64,000 bases of DNA. Source: Pseudomonadota bacterium (lineage in GTDB: Bacteria; Pseudomonadota; Gammaproteobacteria; Burkholderiales; Burkholderiaceae_B). Shown in pieces: positions 51,620-60,865 of this stretch (positions are counted from its first letter, which is position 1; every line of letters starts with the position of its first letter). Under the pieces are notes generated by a model, which was not told where the DNA came from, made no database searches, and was given only the letters and a program-made list of their open reading frames with translations. A program made the position numbers and the translations under genes. The stretch lies in contig JAEXOO010000029.1 of assembly GCA_023439305.1 (NCBI GenBank), positions 124,001 to 188,000 of the forward strand. The letters run 5' to 3'.

Positions 51620-53398
51620 GTGGCTTCCATCAAATCTTCTCTGCCCCGCCGTCAATTTGACGTGGTGGTGGTCGGCGCCGGCGGCGCCGGCATGCGCTGC
51701 TCCCTGCAACTGGCTCAGGCCGGTCTGTCCGTAGCGGTCCTGTCCAAAGTATTCCCAACCCGCTCCCACACCGTGGCGGCTCAGGGTGGCGTCAGCGCAT
51801 CGCTGGGCAACATGAGCGAAGACCATTGGTACTGGCACATGTACGACACCGTCAAGGGTTCGGACTGGCTGGGCGACCAGGACGCCATCGAGTTCATGTG
51901 CCGCGAAGCGCCGCACGCCGTGTACGAGCTTGAGCACTTCGGCATGCCCTTCGACCGCAACGCCGACGGCACCATTTACCAGCGTCCGTTTGGCGGCCAC
52001 ACCGCCAACTTCGGCGAAAAACCCGTGCAGCGCGCCTGTGCTGCCGCCGACCGTACCGGCCATGCCATGTTGCACACGCTCTACCAGCGCAACGTGGCGG
52101 CCCGTACCCAGTTCTTCGTCGAATGGATGGCCCTGGACCTGCTGCGCAATGAAGCCGGCGATGTGCTGGGCGTGACCGCCCTGGAAATGGAAACCGGCGA
52201 AATCTACATCCTGGAAGGCAAGCGCGTGGTGCTGGCCACCGGCGGCGCCGGTCGTATCTGGGCCGCGTCCACCAATGCCTTCATCAACACCGGCGACGGC
52301 CTGGGCATGGCGGCTCGCGCCGGCCTGCCGCTGCAGGACATGGAATTCTGGCAGTTCCACCCGACCGGCGTGGCCGGCGCGGGCGTGCTGATCACCGAAG
52401 GCGTGCGCGGCGAAGGCGGCATTCTGCTGAACAAGGACGGCGAACGCTTCATGGAGCGCTATGCGCCCACCCTGAAGGATCTGGCCCCGCGCGACTTCGT
52501 GTCCCGCTCCATGGACCAGGAAATCAAAGAAGGCCGCGGCTGCGGCGACGGCAGCTACGTGGTCCTGAAACTGGATCACCTGGGTGCCGACGTCATCAAG
52601 AAGCGTCTGCCTTCGATTCGCGAAATCGCCATCAAGTTCGCCAACGTGGACCCCATCAAGGATCCTATCCCTGTTGTGCCTACCATCCACTACCAGATGG
52701 GTGGCATCCCCACGAACTACTACGGCCAGGTCGTCACCCGCACCGCGTCCGGCGAAAACAAGATCGTCAACGGTCTGTACGCCATCGGTGAATGCGCGGC
52801 CACCTCGGTGCACGGCGCTAACCGCCTGGGCACGAACTCGCTGCTGGACCTGATCGTTTTCGGTCGCGCCGCGGGCAACCACATTGTGGATTCGCACCCC
52901 GAGAAAACCCACTCGCACCAGGAAATCAACGAGTCCAGCATCGAGTTCTCGCTGGATCGCGTCAACCGCCTGGAATCGCGTACGTCCGGCGAAAAAGCCC
53001 AGGACGTCGGCAACAAGATCCGCATGGCCATGCAGGCACACTGCGGCGTGTTCCGTACCCTGGACCTGTTGCACAAGGGCGTGGATGCCGTCGAATCGCT
53101 GGTGCCCGAAGTCAAGGACATCTACTTCAAGGACAAGTCCAAGGTCTTCAACACCGCACGTGTCGAGGCCCTGGAAGTGGCCAACATGATCGAAGTGGCT
53201 CGCGCCACGACCAAGTCCGCCGCCAACCGCACGGAAAGCCGTGGCGCCCATGCCCTGAACGACCACCCCGAGCGTGACGACGAGAACTGGCTGCGTCACA
53301 CCCTGTGGTTCTCCGAAGGCAGCCAACTGGAATACAAGCCCGTCCAGATGAAACCCCTGACGGCCGAATCCATTCCGCCCAAGGCCCGGACTTTCTAA
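51620..53398 (+). CDS. sdhA: Succinate dehydrogenase flavoprotein subunit
   Basis: This 592-aa protein binds FAD covalently through His in SHTVAAQGGVSASLG and has GAGGAGMRCSLQLAQ as dinucleotide fold. It oxidises succinate with HPTGVAGAGVLITEGVRGEGG and the Arg in the catalytic loop. The start is GTG at 51620, three bases after sdhD. Codon bias makes a very long open frame on the other strand, which is not a gene. Confidence 0.97.
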   Translation: MASIKSSLPRRQFDVVVVGAGGAGMRCSLQLAQAGLSVAVLSKVFPTRSHTVAAQGGVSASLGNMSEDHWYWHMYDTVKGSDWLGDQDAIEFMCREAPHAVYELEHFGMPFDRNADGTIYQRPFGGHTANFGEKPVQRACAAADRTGHAMLHTLYQRNVAARTQFFVEWMALDLLRNEAGDVLGVTALEMETGEIYILEGKRVVLATGGAGRIWAASTNAFINTGDGLGMAARAGLPLQDMEFWQFHPTGVAGAGVLITEGVRGEGGILLNKDGERFMERYAPTLKDLAPRDFVSRSMDQEIKEGRGCGDGSYVVLKLDHLGADVIKKRLPSIREIAIKFANVDPIKDPIPVVPTIHYQMGGIPTNYYGQVVTRTASGENKIVNGLYAIGECAATSVHGANRLGTNSLLDLIVFGRAAGNHIVDSHPEKTHSHQEINESSIEFSLDRVNRLESRTSGEKAQDVGNKIRMAMQAHCGVFRTLDLLHKGVDAVESLVPEVKDIYFKDKSKVFNTARVEALEVANMIEVARATTKSAANRTESRGAHALNDHPERDDENWLRHTLWFSEGSQLEYKPVQMKPLTAESIPPKARTF

Positions 53399-53411
53399 GC
53401 AGGATATTGAA

Positions 53412-54128
53412 ATGAGCCAAACTCGCAAGGTCAAATTCGAAATCTATCGCTACGATCCCGATAAGGACGAGCGTCCCTACATGCAGAAGGTGGAAGTCGA
53501 GCTGCAGCCCACCGACAAGATGCTGCTCGATGCCATCCTGCGCATCAAGAACGACATGGACGACAGCATCGCGCTGCGCCGCTCCTGCCGCGAAGGCGTG
53601 TGCGGGTCCGATGCCATGAACATCAATGGCAAGAACGGCCTGGCCTGCACGACCAACCTGCGCGACCTGAAAGAGCCCATCGTTCTGCGTCCGCTGCCCG
53701 GTCTGCCCGTGATCCGCGATCTGATCGTGGACATGACGCACTTCTTCGATCAGTACCATTCGGTCAAGCCCTACCTGATCAACGATGCGCCGCCTCCTGA
53801 AAAAGAGCGTCTGCAGACGCCCGAGGCCCGCGAAGAGCTGGATGGTCTGTACGAGTGCATTCTGTGCGCTTGCTGCTCGACCTCCTGCCCCTCGTTCTGG
53901 TGGAATCCCGACAAGTTCGTGGGCCCCGCCGGTCTGTTGCAGGCCTATCGCTTCATCGCCGATTCGCGCGACGAAGCCACGGGCGAGCGTCTGGACAACC
54001 TGGAAGATCCGTACCGGCTCTTCCGTTGCCACACGATCATGAACTGTACAGACGTCTGTCCCAAGGGTCTGAATCCGTCGCACGCCATCGGCAAAATCAA
54101 AGAAATGCTGGTGCGTCGCAGCATCTAA
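53412..54128 (+). CDS. sdhB: Succinate dehydrogenase iron-sulfur subunit
   Basis: This 238-aa protein carries a 2Fe-2S domain (SCREGVCGSDAMNINGKNGLAC), then CILCACCSTSCP for the 4Fe-4S cluster and CHTIMNCTDVCPKGLNP for the 3Fe-4S cluster. It passes electrons from SdhA to quinone. It is 13 bases after sdhA in the operon. Confidence 0.97.
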   Translation: MSQTRKVKFEIYRYDPDKDERPYMQKVEVELQPTDKMLLDAILRIKNDMDDSIALRRSCREGVCGSDAMNINGKNGLACTTNLRDLKEPIVLRPLPGLPVIRDLIVDMTHFFDQYHSVKPYLINDAPPPEKERLQTPEAREELDGLYECILCACCSTSCPSFWWNPDKFVGPAGLLQAYRFIADSRDEATGERLDNLEDPYRLFRCHTIMNCTDVCPKGLNPSHAIGKIKEMLVRRSI

Positions 54129-54145
54129 AAGGTGGGTATGGACCA

Positions 54146-54406
54146 ATGAGAACATTGTCGGAACTGGAACGTGCGCGTCTGCGCTGGCGTGCTCGCCGGG
54201 GCTTGTTGGAAAACGACCTGATGATCACCCGTTTTCTGGATCAGTACGAAACCGAGCTTACAGATGCGGACGTGTCGTCCCTGACCCTCTTGTTCGAAAT
54301 GGACGATACAGTTTTGCTGGATGTCCTTCTGGCTCGCTCCGAGCCGGAAGGGCGGTACGACACGCCCGACATCCGGCGACTAGTGGAAATTATGCGAAAG
54401 CTTTAA
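54146..54406 (+). CDS. sdhE: FAD assembly factor SdhE
   Basis: This 86-aa protein has the RGxxE signature of SdhE/YgfY (RARRGLLENDLMITRFLDQY) and helps attach FAD to SdhA. The position between sdhB and gltA is usual in this group. The ATG at 54146 follows a GGTGGG site. Confidence 0.93.
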   Translation: MRTLSELERARLRWRARRGLLENDLMITRFLDQYETELTDADVSSLTLLFEMDDTVLLDVLLARSEPEGRYDTPDIRRLVEIMRKL

Positions 54407-54424
54407 CCATTGAGGAAAAAAGTG

Positions 54425-55723
54425 ATGGAATTGTCAGACAAGAAAGCCACGCTATCTTTCTCCGACGGCAGCCCGGCGGTCGAATTCCCTGTGTACCAGG
54501 GGACCGTGGGCCCGGACGTGATCGATATCCGCAAGCTGTATGGTCAGACGGGTATGTTTACCTATGACCCCGGCTTCATGGCGACCGCTTCCTGCGAGTC
54601 GGGCATTACCTACATCGACGGCGACAAGGGCCAGTTGATGTACCGTGGCTACCCGATCGATCAGTTGGCGCAGAAATGCGACTTCATGGATGTGTGCTAC
54701 CTGATCCTGAACGGCGATCTGCCGAACGCTGGCCAGAAGCAGGAGTTCGACTCCCTGGTCACGAACCACACCATGGTTCAGGAACAGATGCAGTACTTCC
54801 TGCGTGGTTTCCGTCCTGACGCACACCCCATGGCCATATTGACCGGCCTGGTGGGCGCGCTGTCGGCTTTCTACCATGACTCCACGGACATCACCAATCC
54901 TCACCACCGTCACGTCTCGGCCATCCGTCTGATCGCCAAGATGCCCACGCTGGTGGCCATGACCTACAAGTACTCGCTGGGCCAGCCGTTCATCTACCCT
55001 CAGAACGACCTGTCCTACACGGGCAACTTCCTGCGCATGATGTTCGCGACCCCTTGCGAGGACTACCACGTCAATGAAGTGGTGGAACGCGCTCTGGACC
55101 GCATTTTCATTCTGCACGCAGACCACGAACAGAACGCTTCCACCTCCACGGTGCGTCTGTGCGGTTCGTCGGGCACCAACCCGTTCGCCGCCATCGCTGC
55201 GGGCGTAGCCTGCCTGTGGGGCCCTGCTCACGGCGGCGCCAACGAAGCCTGCCTGAACATGCTGGAAGACCTGCAAGCCAACGGCGGCATAGCCAAAGTG
55301 GGCGAGTTCATGGAGAAGGTCAAGGACAAGAACTCGGGCGTGCGCCTGATGGGCTTTGGCCACCGCGTCTACAAGAACTACGATCCTCGCGCCAAGCTGA
55401 TGCAGGAAACCTGCAAGGAAGTGCTGACGGCTCTGGGTCTGGAAAACGATCCTCTGTTCAAGCTGGCCATGGAAGTCGAGCGCATCGCTCTGGAAGATCC
55501 TTACTTCGTCGAGCGCAAGCTGTACCCCAACGTGGACTTCTACTCGGGTATTGTTCAGCGCGCCATCGGCATCCCCACTTCGCTGTTCACCGCGATCTTC
55601 GCGCTGGCCCGCACAGTTGGCTGGATTGCTCAGTGGAACGAAATGCTGTCCGATCCAAACTACAAGATCGGCCGTCCTCGCCAGTTGTACGTGGGCGACA
55701 CGCAGCGCGACGTCAAGCGTTAA
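54425..55723 (+). CDS. gltA: Citrate synthase
   Basis: This 432-aa type II citrate synthase has VRLCGSSGTNPFAAIAAGVACLWG, the catalytic His in GPAHGGANEAC, and FGHRVYKNYDPRAKL. It joins acetyl-CoA and oxaloacetate and should be NADH-regulated as a hexamer in this group. The ATG at 54425 follows GAGGAAAAA; an in-frame TTG at 54410 overlaps that site and is rejected. It is the last gene of the sdh operon or has its own promoter in the 18-base gap; the sequence favours the former. Confidence 0.97.
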   Translation: MELSDKKATLSFSDGSPAVEFPVYQGTVGPDVIDIRKLYGQTGMFTYDPGFMATASCESGITYIDGDKGQLMYRGYPIDQLAQKCDFMDVCYLILNGDLPNAGQKQEFDSLVTNHTMVQEQMQYFLRGFRPDAHPMAILTGLVGALSAFYHDSTDITNPHHRHVSAIRLIAKMPTLVAMTYKYSLGQPFIYPQNDLSYTGNFLRMMFATPCEDYHVNEVVERALDRIFILHADHEQNASTSTVRLCGSSGTNPFAAIAAGVACLWGPAHGGANEACLNMLEDLQANGGIAKVGEFMEKVKDKNSGVRLMGFGHRVYKNYDPRAKLMQETCKEVLTALGLENDPLFKLAMEVERIALEDPYFVERKLYPNVDFYSGIVQRAIGIPTSLFTAIFALARTVGWIAQWNEMLSDPNYKIGRPRQLYVGDTQRDVKR

Positions 55724-55805
55724 GAATTGCTTGTGGTCAGGTGTTTGGGCTTCCCCAGGCGCACTGACCGCAGGTAATGGCAGCCGAGCTGCCGGTTCGG
55801 ACGCC

Positions 55806-55835
55806 AAGTGCACCTTTCGGGTGCACTTTTTTTTT
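55806..55835 (+). terminator. Terminator of the sdh-gltA operon
   Basis: AAGTGCACC-TTTC-GGGTGCACTT followed by a run of nine Ts is a strong rho-independent terminator about 80 bases after the gltA stop. Confidence 0.93.
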
Positions 55836-56345
55836 GAGGGTTCTGCGAGGAATTCCAGGGATTCCTCCGTGTTTGGCGAGCCGTTTGGCCCAAACGGCGT
55901 GACGTCCGCGCTCGCCGTACAACCTATCAGCCATCCGCTGAATTTTCTGTTTGGCATGAGTGCGCATAGCCGGGGCGATGTCATTGGTGTTTTGAGTCGT
56001 TCAAGGCGCAGGAAGATCGGACGGGGCGGGTCAGATGGCTTGCCGCAGGCGGGGCGCGGGGGCGGGGTGCAAGCGTCGTTCTGTTTGACGGCGGCGCTTG
56101 TTGCTCGCCTGGGGGGCGAGCAACCCGCCGGAGTTAACGACGCGCCCGGCCACGCGTCTCGACCAGGGTACCGGCGCGGCGCGCCGGCAAGTCATCAGCT
56201 CCGTCCGATCTTCCTGCGCCTTGAACGGCGTCTTCAAAAAACAGTTTGTCATCGACTTGGCAAATTGGCTCTCGGAATTCTTCGAAGAGCCTTTTTTGCC
56301 TGGCTGGAACGGGAACTTCGTATCGGAGACGATCCATCGTCCGTT
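55836..56345. other. 510-base stretch with no clear gene
   Basis: No convincing CDS is seen on either strand. The region holds two hairpins without T-runs: GTTGCTCGCC-TGGGG-GGCGAGCAAC (56100-56124) and CCGGCGC-GGC-GCGCCGG (near 56171-56187). Frames crossing it are low-complexity and have no family marks. It may be a gene remnant, or a leader or trailer RNA region at the end of the leftward TRAP operon. Confidence 0.6.
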
Positions 56346-56789
56346 TCAACCCAGCAAGCCCTGCGCATGCAATATCGCCTCCCGGCACAGTGCTTCGTCC
56401 GCTTCCAGGCTGCGGCCGCTCACGCCCAGGGCGGCGATGCAGTGGCCCTGCCAGAGCAGGGGCGCGCCGCCGGGCAGGCTGCACAGGCCCGCATCCTGGA
56501 AGTCGGGCAGGAAAAGGGATTCGCGCTGCAGCCGCTCCGCCAGGCTGCGGGTTTCGGCGCCGAAACGAGCGGCGGTGTAGGCTTTGGCCTGGGCGATGGC
56601 GATACAACGCCCAGGCGCGCCGTCCATGCGCAGAAAGTGCAGCAGCTCACCCTGGCTATCGCACAAGGACAGGCAGACGGGCGGACCGCCGTCCGCCTGC
56701 GCACGCCCCAGCGCCCATTCCAGAATCCGGCGCGCCGGCGCCAGCCCCAGTCGGGGCTGAGCCAGAATGGGGTTTACCGAGTCAGCCAC
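56346..56789 (-). CDS. GlcG/HbpS-family protein
   Basis: This 147-aa protein is a GlcG/HbpS-type domain: an N-terminal LGLAPARRILEWALGRAQADG helix, DGAPGRCIAIAQAKAYTAA and GGAPLLWQGHCIAALGVSG, all typical. Members bind heme or sit in glycolate-use operons; the role is not settled. It starts with GTG and overlaps the TRAP permease gene upstream by 16 bases, so it is the last gene of a dctP-dctQM-glcG-like operon. Confidence 0.85.
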   Translation of the reverse strand: MADSVNPILAQPRLGLAPARRILEWALGRAQADGGPPVCLSLCDSQGELLHFLRMDGAPGRCIAIAQAKAYTAARFGAETRSLAERLQRESLFLPDFQDAGLCSLPGGAPLLWQGHCIAALGVSGRSLEADEALCREAILHAQGLLG

Positions 56790-58684
56790 AGCGATACCTC
56801 CGGAACATAGGTCACCAGCATCAGTACCAACAGCATGATGCCCAGGAATGGCAGGGCGGCGCGGGCGATTTTCTCGATGCCTATCTTGCTGATGCCACTG
56901 GCCACGAACAGGTTCACGCCCACGGGCGGAGTGACGAAGCCTATGGCCAGGTTCATCACCATGATGATGCCGAAGTGCACGGGGTCTACGCCCATCTTCA
57001 GTGCCAGCGGCAGCAGCACGGGTGTGACGATCACGATGGCGGCCAGCGCTTCCATGAATACGCCGATGACCAGCAGCAACACGTTGATGAACAGCAGGAT
57101 CAGGATGCGGTTGTCGGTCAGGCTTAGGATCTGGCCGGCGATGAATTCAGGAATCTGCTCGATGGTCATGATATTGCCGAACAGCGTGGCCATGGCCATG
57201 AGCAGGATGATGATGGACGATGTCACCGCCGATTCGATGGTGGCGTTCCACAACTTGATCCAGGTGATTTCCTTGTACACGAACATGCCCACCAGCAGGC
57301 CGTACAGGGCGGCGACGGCGGCCGACTCGGTGGGTGTCATGATGCCGCCGTAGATGCCGCCCAGAATGATGACCGGCACCAGCAGCGCCCATTTGGCGTC
57401 CCAGATGGCTTTGAGCAGCGCGGCGGTCGAGCGGTCGCCCGGCTCTCCGCGCCAGCCGTTGCGGCGCGAAATCAAGTAGGCCACCAGCATCAGGGCCAGT
57501 CCCATCAGAATGCCCGGAACAATGCCGGCCACGAACAGTTTGCCGATGGATACTTGCCCGGATACGCCGTAGACCACGAAGGGGTTGCTGGGCGGAATGA
57601 TTACGCCGATCGCCCCGGCACACGCCACGACGGCTGCTGCGAAGGCCTTGTCGTACCCGCGTGCGATCATGGCCGGAATCGTGATGGTGCCGATGGCCGC
57701 CACCGTGGCCGGGCCAGAACCACTGATGGCGGAAAAGAACATGCAGGTCATGATGGCGGCCAGCGCCAGGCCTCCCGGCAAGGAGCCGACCAGCTTGTCG
57801 GCGACCGCCAGCAGGCGGTTGGACAAGCCGCCCGCCCCCATGAACACCCCGGCCGCAATGAAGAAGGGGATGGCCATGATGGGGAAAGAGTCGATCGACA
57901 CGAAGGCGATCTGCGCCAGATAGTCGATAGGCAAGGTGCCGGCGCCGATCACCGTGGCCAGCGTCGCCAGACCCAGGGAGAAGGCGATGGGCACGCCCAG
58001 GGCGACCAGCACAGCGAAGTAGCCGAACAGCAAGAGACTGGCGTTCCAGTCTTCGCTCAGGAGCACGGGCAGGGCCAGCAGGGCGGGCAGGAGCAGGCCG
58101 GCAAGCCAGTCCGAGGGAGTGAGTTCGGCGCGCATGCGCACAATATCCTGCACGCAGCGCACGGCCATCAAGCCAAAGCCGATAGGCAGGATCATGTAGG
58201 GTATGGCATAGCTGATCTGAAGCGCGGGTGTGGTCTGCGGAAAGGTCATCTGCATCTGGATGTGCTCGGCACCCATATAGCACAGCAGGCCGGTCAGGAT
58301 CAGGCTCAAGATATCGATGGACAGCCACACGCGTCTCTGCCAGGTCGGGCTCATGGCGTTGTGCACAACGTCCACGCGTATGCTGGTGCGTGTCAGGATG
58401 CTGATGGACACGGCCAGGTAGGAAATCCAGATGAAGATGTAGCGCGACAGCTCCTCGGTCCAACTGGCCCAGCCTATCATGGAACGCAGCATGGCCAGCA
58501 GTCGGTCGGGGTCGATGATGGCCGACAGCCAGGCGCGCTGATCGGGCGCCGTCGCCAGATGACTGAGCGTTGCCATGGCATAGCGGAACAGGGTCTGGTA
58601 GTTGATGATCAGAATCATCAACAGCAGGCCGATGAACAGGAATGGCTTTTCCAGCGCATTCAGACGGGAAGAGGCAGGGTTCAT
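56774..58684 (-). CDS. TRAP transporter permease, fused DctQ-DctM
   Basis: This 636-aa protein joins both TRAP membrane subunits. Residues 1-190 are a DctQ-like four-helix part (WTEELSRYIFIWISYLAVSI); 205-636 are the DctM transport domain (PFFIAAGVFMGAGGLSNRL, PPSNPFVVYGV, FVTPPVGVNLFVASGI). It is a sodium-dependent importer for an organic acid delivered by the DctP receptor encoded just upstream. The region before the first membrane pair is longer than usual, with an extra loop at about 40-75. Confidence 0.92.
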   Translation of the reverse strand: MNPASSRLNALEKPFLFIGLLLMILIINYQTLFRYAMATLSHLATAPDQRAWLSAIIDPDRLLAMLRSMIGWASWTEELSRYIFIWISYLAVSISILTRTSIRVDVVHNAMSPTWQRRVWLSIDILSLILTGLLCYMGAEHIQMQMTFPQTTPALQISYAIPYMILPIGFGLMAVRCVQDIVRMRAELTPSDWLAGLLLPALLALPVLLSEDWNASLLLFGYFAVLVALGVPIAFSLGLATLATVIGAGTLPIDYLAQIAFVSIDSFPIMAIPFFIAAGVFMGAGGLSNRLLAVADKLVGSLPGGLALAAIMTCMFFSAISGSGPATVAAIGTITIPAMIARGYDKAFAAAVVACAGAIGVIIPPSNPFVVYGVSGQVSIGKLFVAGIVPGILMGLALMLVAYLISRRNGWRGEPGDRSTAALLKAIWDAKWALLVPVIILGGIYGGIMTPTESAAVAALYGLLVGMFVYKEITWIKLWNATIESAVTSSIIILLMAMATLFGNIMTIEQIPEFIAGQILSLTDNRILILLFINVLLLVIGVFMEALAAIVIVTPVLLPLALKMGVDPVHFGIIMVMNLAIGFVTPPVGVNLFVASGISKIGIEKIARAALPFLGIMLLVLMLVTYVPEVSLWLTR

Positions 58685-58769
58685 AGTGTTTCTTCCTCCA
58701 GGCGGAGGCGGCAGAAGTCCTGCCAGCCGCTGCAGCGGCCGGCAGGCAGGAGCGCAGCGGAGCGCCTTG

Positions 58770-59777
58770 TTACTGTTGGGTGTCGATGACCAGCTGGACC
58801 AGGTCGGCTGGCAGTTTCTGGGCGTACTGATCGTAGATAGGACGGGTCAGGGTACGCAGTTGCTCCAGGTCGGCTGGCGTGGCGTCGTGGATGGTGACCC
58901 CCGCCTTCACGAATTCCTCGCGGGCTTTCTTTTCATTTTCAGGGTAGTAGCGCTCGCGCTGTGCCTGGACCGCTTCCTGGGCGGACTCGCGGATGATCTG
59001 CTGTGCTTGCGGCGGCAGTTTGTCCCACCAGGCCTTGTTCGCCATGGCCACCTGCATGCCGTAGTTGTGCGCCGAGGTGATGGCGTATTTCAGAGCTTCA
59101 TGGTGCTTTGCGCCAGCCAGATGCGGGAAGGTGTTGCCTTCGGCGTCGATCGTGCCTTGCTGCAGAGCGGTATAGACTTCGCCCCAGGCAATGGGAGCCG
59201 GATTGGTGCCCAGGGCCTTGGCCACGTCCACTTCGACCGGGGAGTCCGTGGTGCGCATTTTCAGTCCGCGCAGGTCTTCGCTCTTGGCCAGTGGCTTAGA
59301 GGCCGACACAAAGTGGCGGTAACCGTATTCGGCATACATGATGGGCTGCATGCCGATGTCATTGGCGACTTTTTCGAAATAGGCGTTCAGGGGGCCGCCC
59401 GGATCCATGGACTTGTAGAACTGCGCCTGCTTGGCAGGAGTAGTGATGTAGGGCAGGTCGAACACCTGGTACATGGTCGAGAAGTTGGCCAGGTTAGGGG
59501 TGGAGCTGACGCCGATTTCCAGTGAACCCTTCTGGGCGCCTTCAATCAGGACACGGTCGCTGCCCAGAACGGCGCCGGGGAACACCTGCACTTTGATCTT
59601 GTTGCCGGATTTCTCTTTCACCAGATCGGCGAAGGTCTGATAGGCCTGGGTAATGTGATTGCCGGGAGGGGCTGTATGTGCCAGGCGGAACTTCAGGTCA
59701 GGGCCGGTGTAATCGGCGTGGCTGGGAAATGCCACCAGGCAGGCGGCCAGGGGCAGGGCGTAGGCATACGCTTTCAT
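58770..59777 (-). CDS. TRAP transporter receptor (DctP family)
   Basis: This protein of about 335 aa has a signal peptide (ALPLAACLVAFPSHA) and the DctP fold: LKFRLAHTAPPGNHITQAYQTFADLV, VQVFPGAVLGSDRVLIEGAQKGSLEIG, the substrate-binding Arg region in LRGLKMRTTDSPVEVDVAKALG, and PIAWGEVYTALQQGTIDAEGN. It binds a carboxylate in the periplasm. I start it at the ATG at 59777. The neighbouring lactate genes make a 2-hydroxy acid a possible substrate, but that is inference. Confidence 0.92.
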   Translation of the reverse strand: MKAYAYALPLAACLVAFPSHADYTGPDLKFRLAHTAPPGNHITQAYQTFADLVKEKSGNKIKVQVFPGAVLGSDRVLIEGAQKGSLEIGVSSTPNLANFSTMYQVFDLPYITTPAKQAQFYKSMDPGGPLNAYFEKVANDIGMQPIMYAEYGYRHFVSASKPLAKSEDLRGLKMRTTDSPVEVDVAKALGTNPAPIAWGEVYTALQQGTIDAEGNTFPHLAGAKHHEALKYAITSAHNYGMQVAMANKAWWDKLPPQAQQIIRESAQEAVQAQRERYYPENEKKAREEFVKAGVTIHDATPADLEQLRTLTRPIYDQYAQKLPADLVQLVIDTQQ

Positions 59778-59861
59778 GTCAACCTCCAATATCGTTATGG
59801 ATGCCTGGGCATCTCTTATGCATGTCTAGAAAAGTATTGAATACCGTTTTACGACATTTTT

Positions 59862-59880
59862 AGTTCCGTTTAATGGAACT
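59862..59880. promoter_or_regulatory. Possible operator of the TRAP operon
   Basis: AGTTCC-N7-GGAACT is a 19-bp near-palindrome (one mismatched pair in the inner part) about 85-103 bases upstream of dctP in an AT-rich region, as expected for a regulator site at the operon promoter. No regulator gene for it is visible in the window. Confidence 0.55.
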
Positions 59881-60015
59881 TGTTTGGATATTGGCGGCGG
59901 GTAATTAGGCTGTCAATCGGATTTTGGTGGAATCAGAACTTTTGGTGTCGAAATCAGTGTAAACCTCTAGGCAAAAATGGTTGGCCTTGCGGTATGGATC
60001 CAGAGGCAAGAGGCC

Positions 60016-60768
60016 TTACAGCCAGGCTTTCAGGGCGGGCAGGCACAGGCTGACGCCGATGAGCACCAGGATCACCAGGGTCAGGCGCTGCAGCGTCACG
60101 GGGCGCACGGGCGGGGGGTGGCGCTGGGCGATCCAGGTGGCGAACATCACCAGTGGAACCGCCAGGGCCGCCGTCCACAGGGCTTGGCTGCTGAGCGTGC
60201 CCTGGAGCAGCTCATGCAGGCAGCGCACGGCAGAGGTGGCTGAAAAAAACAACAGCAGCATGTGCCGTACCGTAGGAAATTCCAGTGGCTGTCGATACAG
60301 CTGGAAAATGATGGGTGGGCCGGGGATGCCGAACAGGCCGCCGCACAGGCCGGTCAGGATGCCGCTCACGAAAAAGGACAAGGAGCCCGACAGTTGCGCG
60401 CGCACGGGCGACTTCAGCGAGTAGGACACGCCGCTGTAGATGATGACCAGGCCCAGCAGGAACTCGAGCATCAGGCTGGCTTGGCTGCTCAGGTAATCCA
60501 GCAGCAACAATCCGGCTATGGTGGAAGGAACGATGCCGGCCAGCACGGCGCGGGCAGAGGGCCAGTGGATAAGGTGCCGTTTGCCGCGCAAGGCTACCGT
60601 GCCGTTGACCACGGTCAGCAGGCTGATGACCGTGGCCAGGAAAGCGACCGGAGCCAACTTGAGCAGGCTGCTCAGACCGATGACGATCATGGCCAGGCCA
60701 AAGCCGGTAACGGTTTGGAAATAGGTGCCCAGCCCTATGATCAGGGCTATCAGCAGCGTGGTCGGCAT
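60016..60768 (-). CDS. TauE/SafE family membrane transporter
   Basis: This 250-aa protein has about eight membrane segments with the family marks ALIIGLGTYFQTVTGFG near the start and LTGLCGGLFGIPGPPI in the middle. Members export sulfite, sulfoacetate or other organic anions; the substrate here is not known. It sits between a TRAP operon and lactate genes, all on the minus strand. Confidence 0.88.
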   Translation of the reverse strand: MPTTLLIALIIGLGTYFQTVTGFGLAMIVIGLSSLLKLAPVAFLATVISLLTVVNGTVALRGKRHLIHWPSARAVLAGIVPSTIAGLLLLDYLSSQASLMLEFLLGLVIIYSGVSYSLKSPVRAQLSGSLSFFVSGILTGLCGGLFGIPGPPIIFQLYRQPLEFPTVRHMLLLFFSATSAVRCLHELLQGTLSSQALWTAALAVPLVMFATWIAQRHPPPVRPVTLQRLTLVILVLIGVSLCLPALKAWL

Positions 60769-60865
60769 CGCTTGGATCGCTAATTACTTTAGGTGTTTAG
60801 TATTAACCCTATTGTAATGAAACGATTTGCCCGTGGCTTGGTCCAGGAGCGCTCGAGCGCTGGGT

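Noticed and set aside
51107..53434. 775-codon open frame on the minus strand opposite sdhA
   Set aside because: It mirrors the codon bias of sdhA, has no family marks and no ribosome site; sdhA is certain.
56134..56607. 157-codon minus-strand frame across the gap and the GlcG-like gene
   Set aside because: Arg/Pro-rich first half is antisense-frame noise of the real gene; the remaining 65 residues match nothing I recognise.
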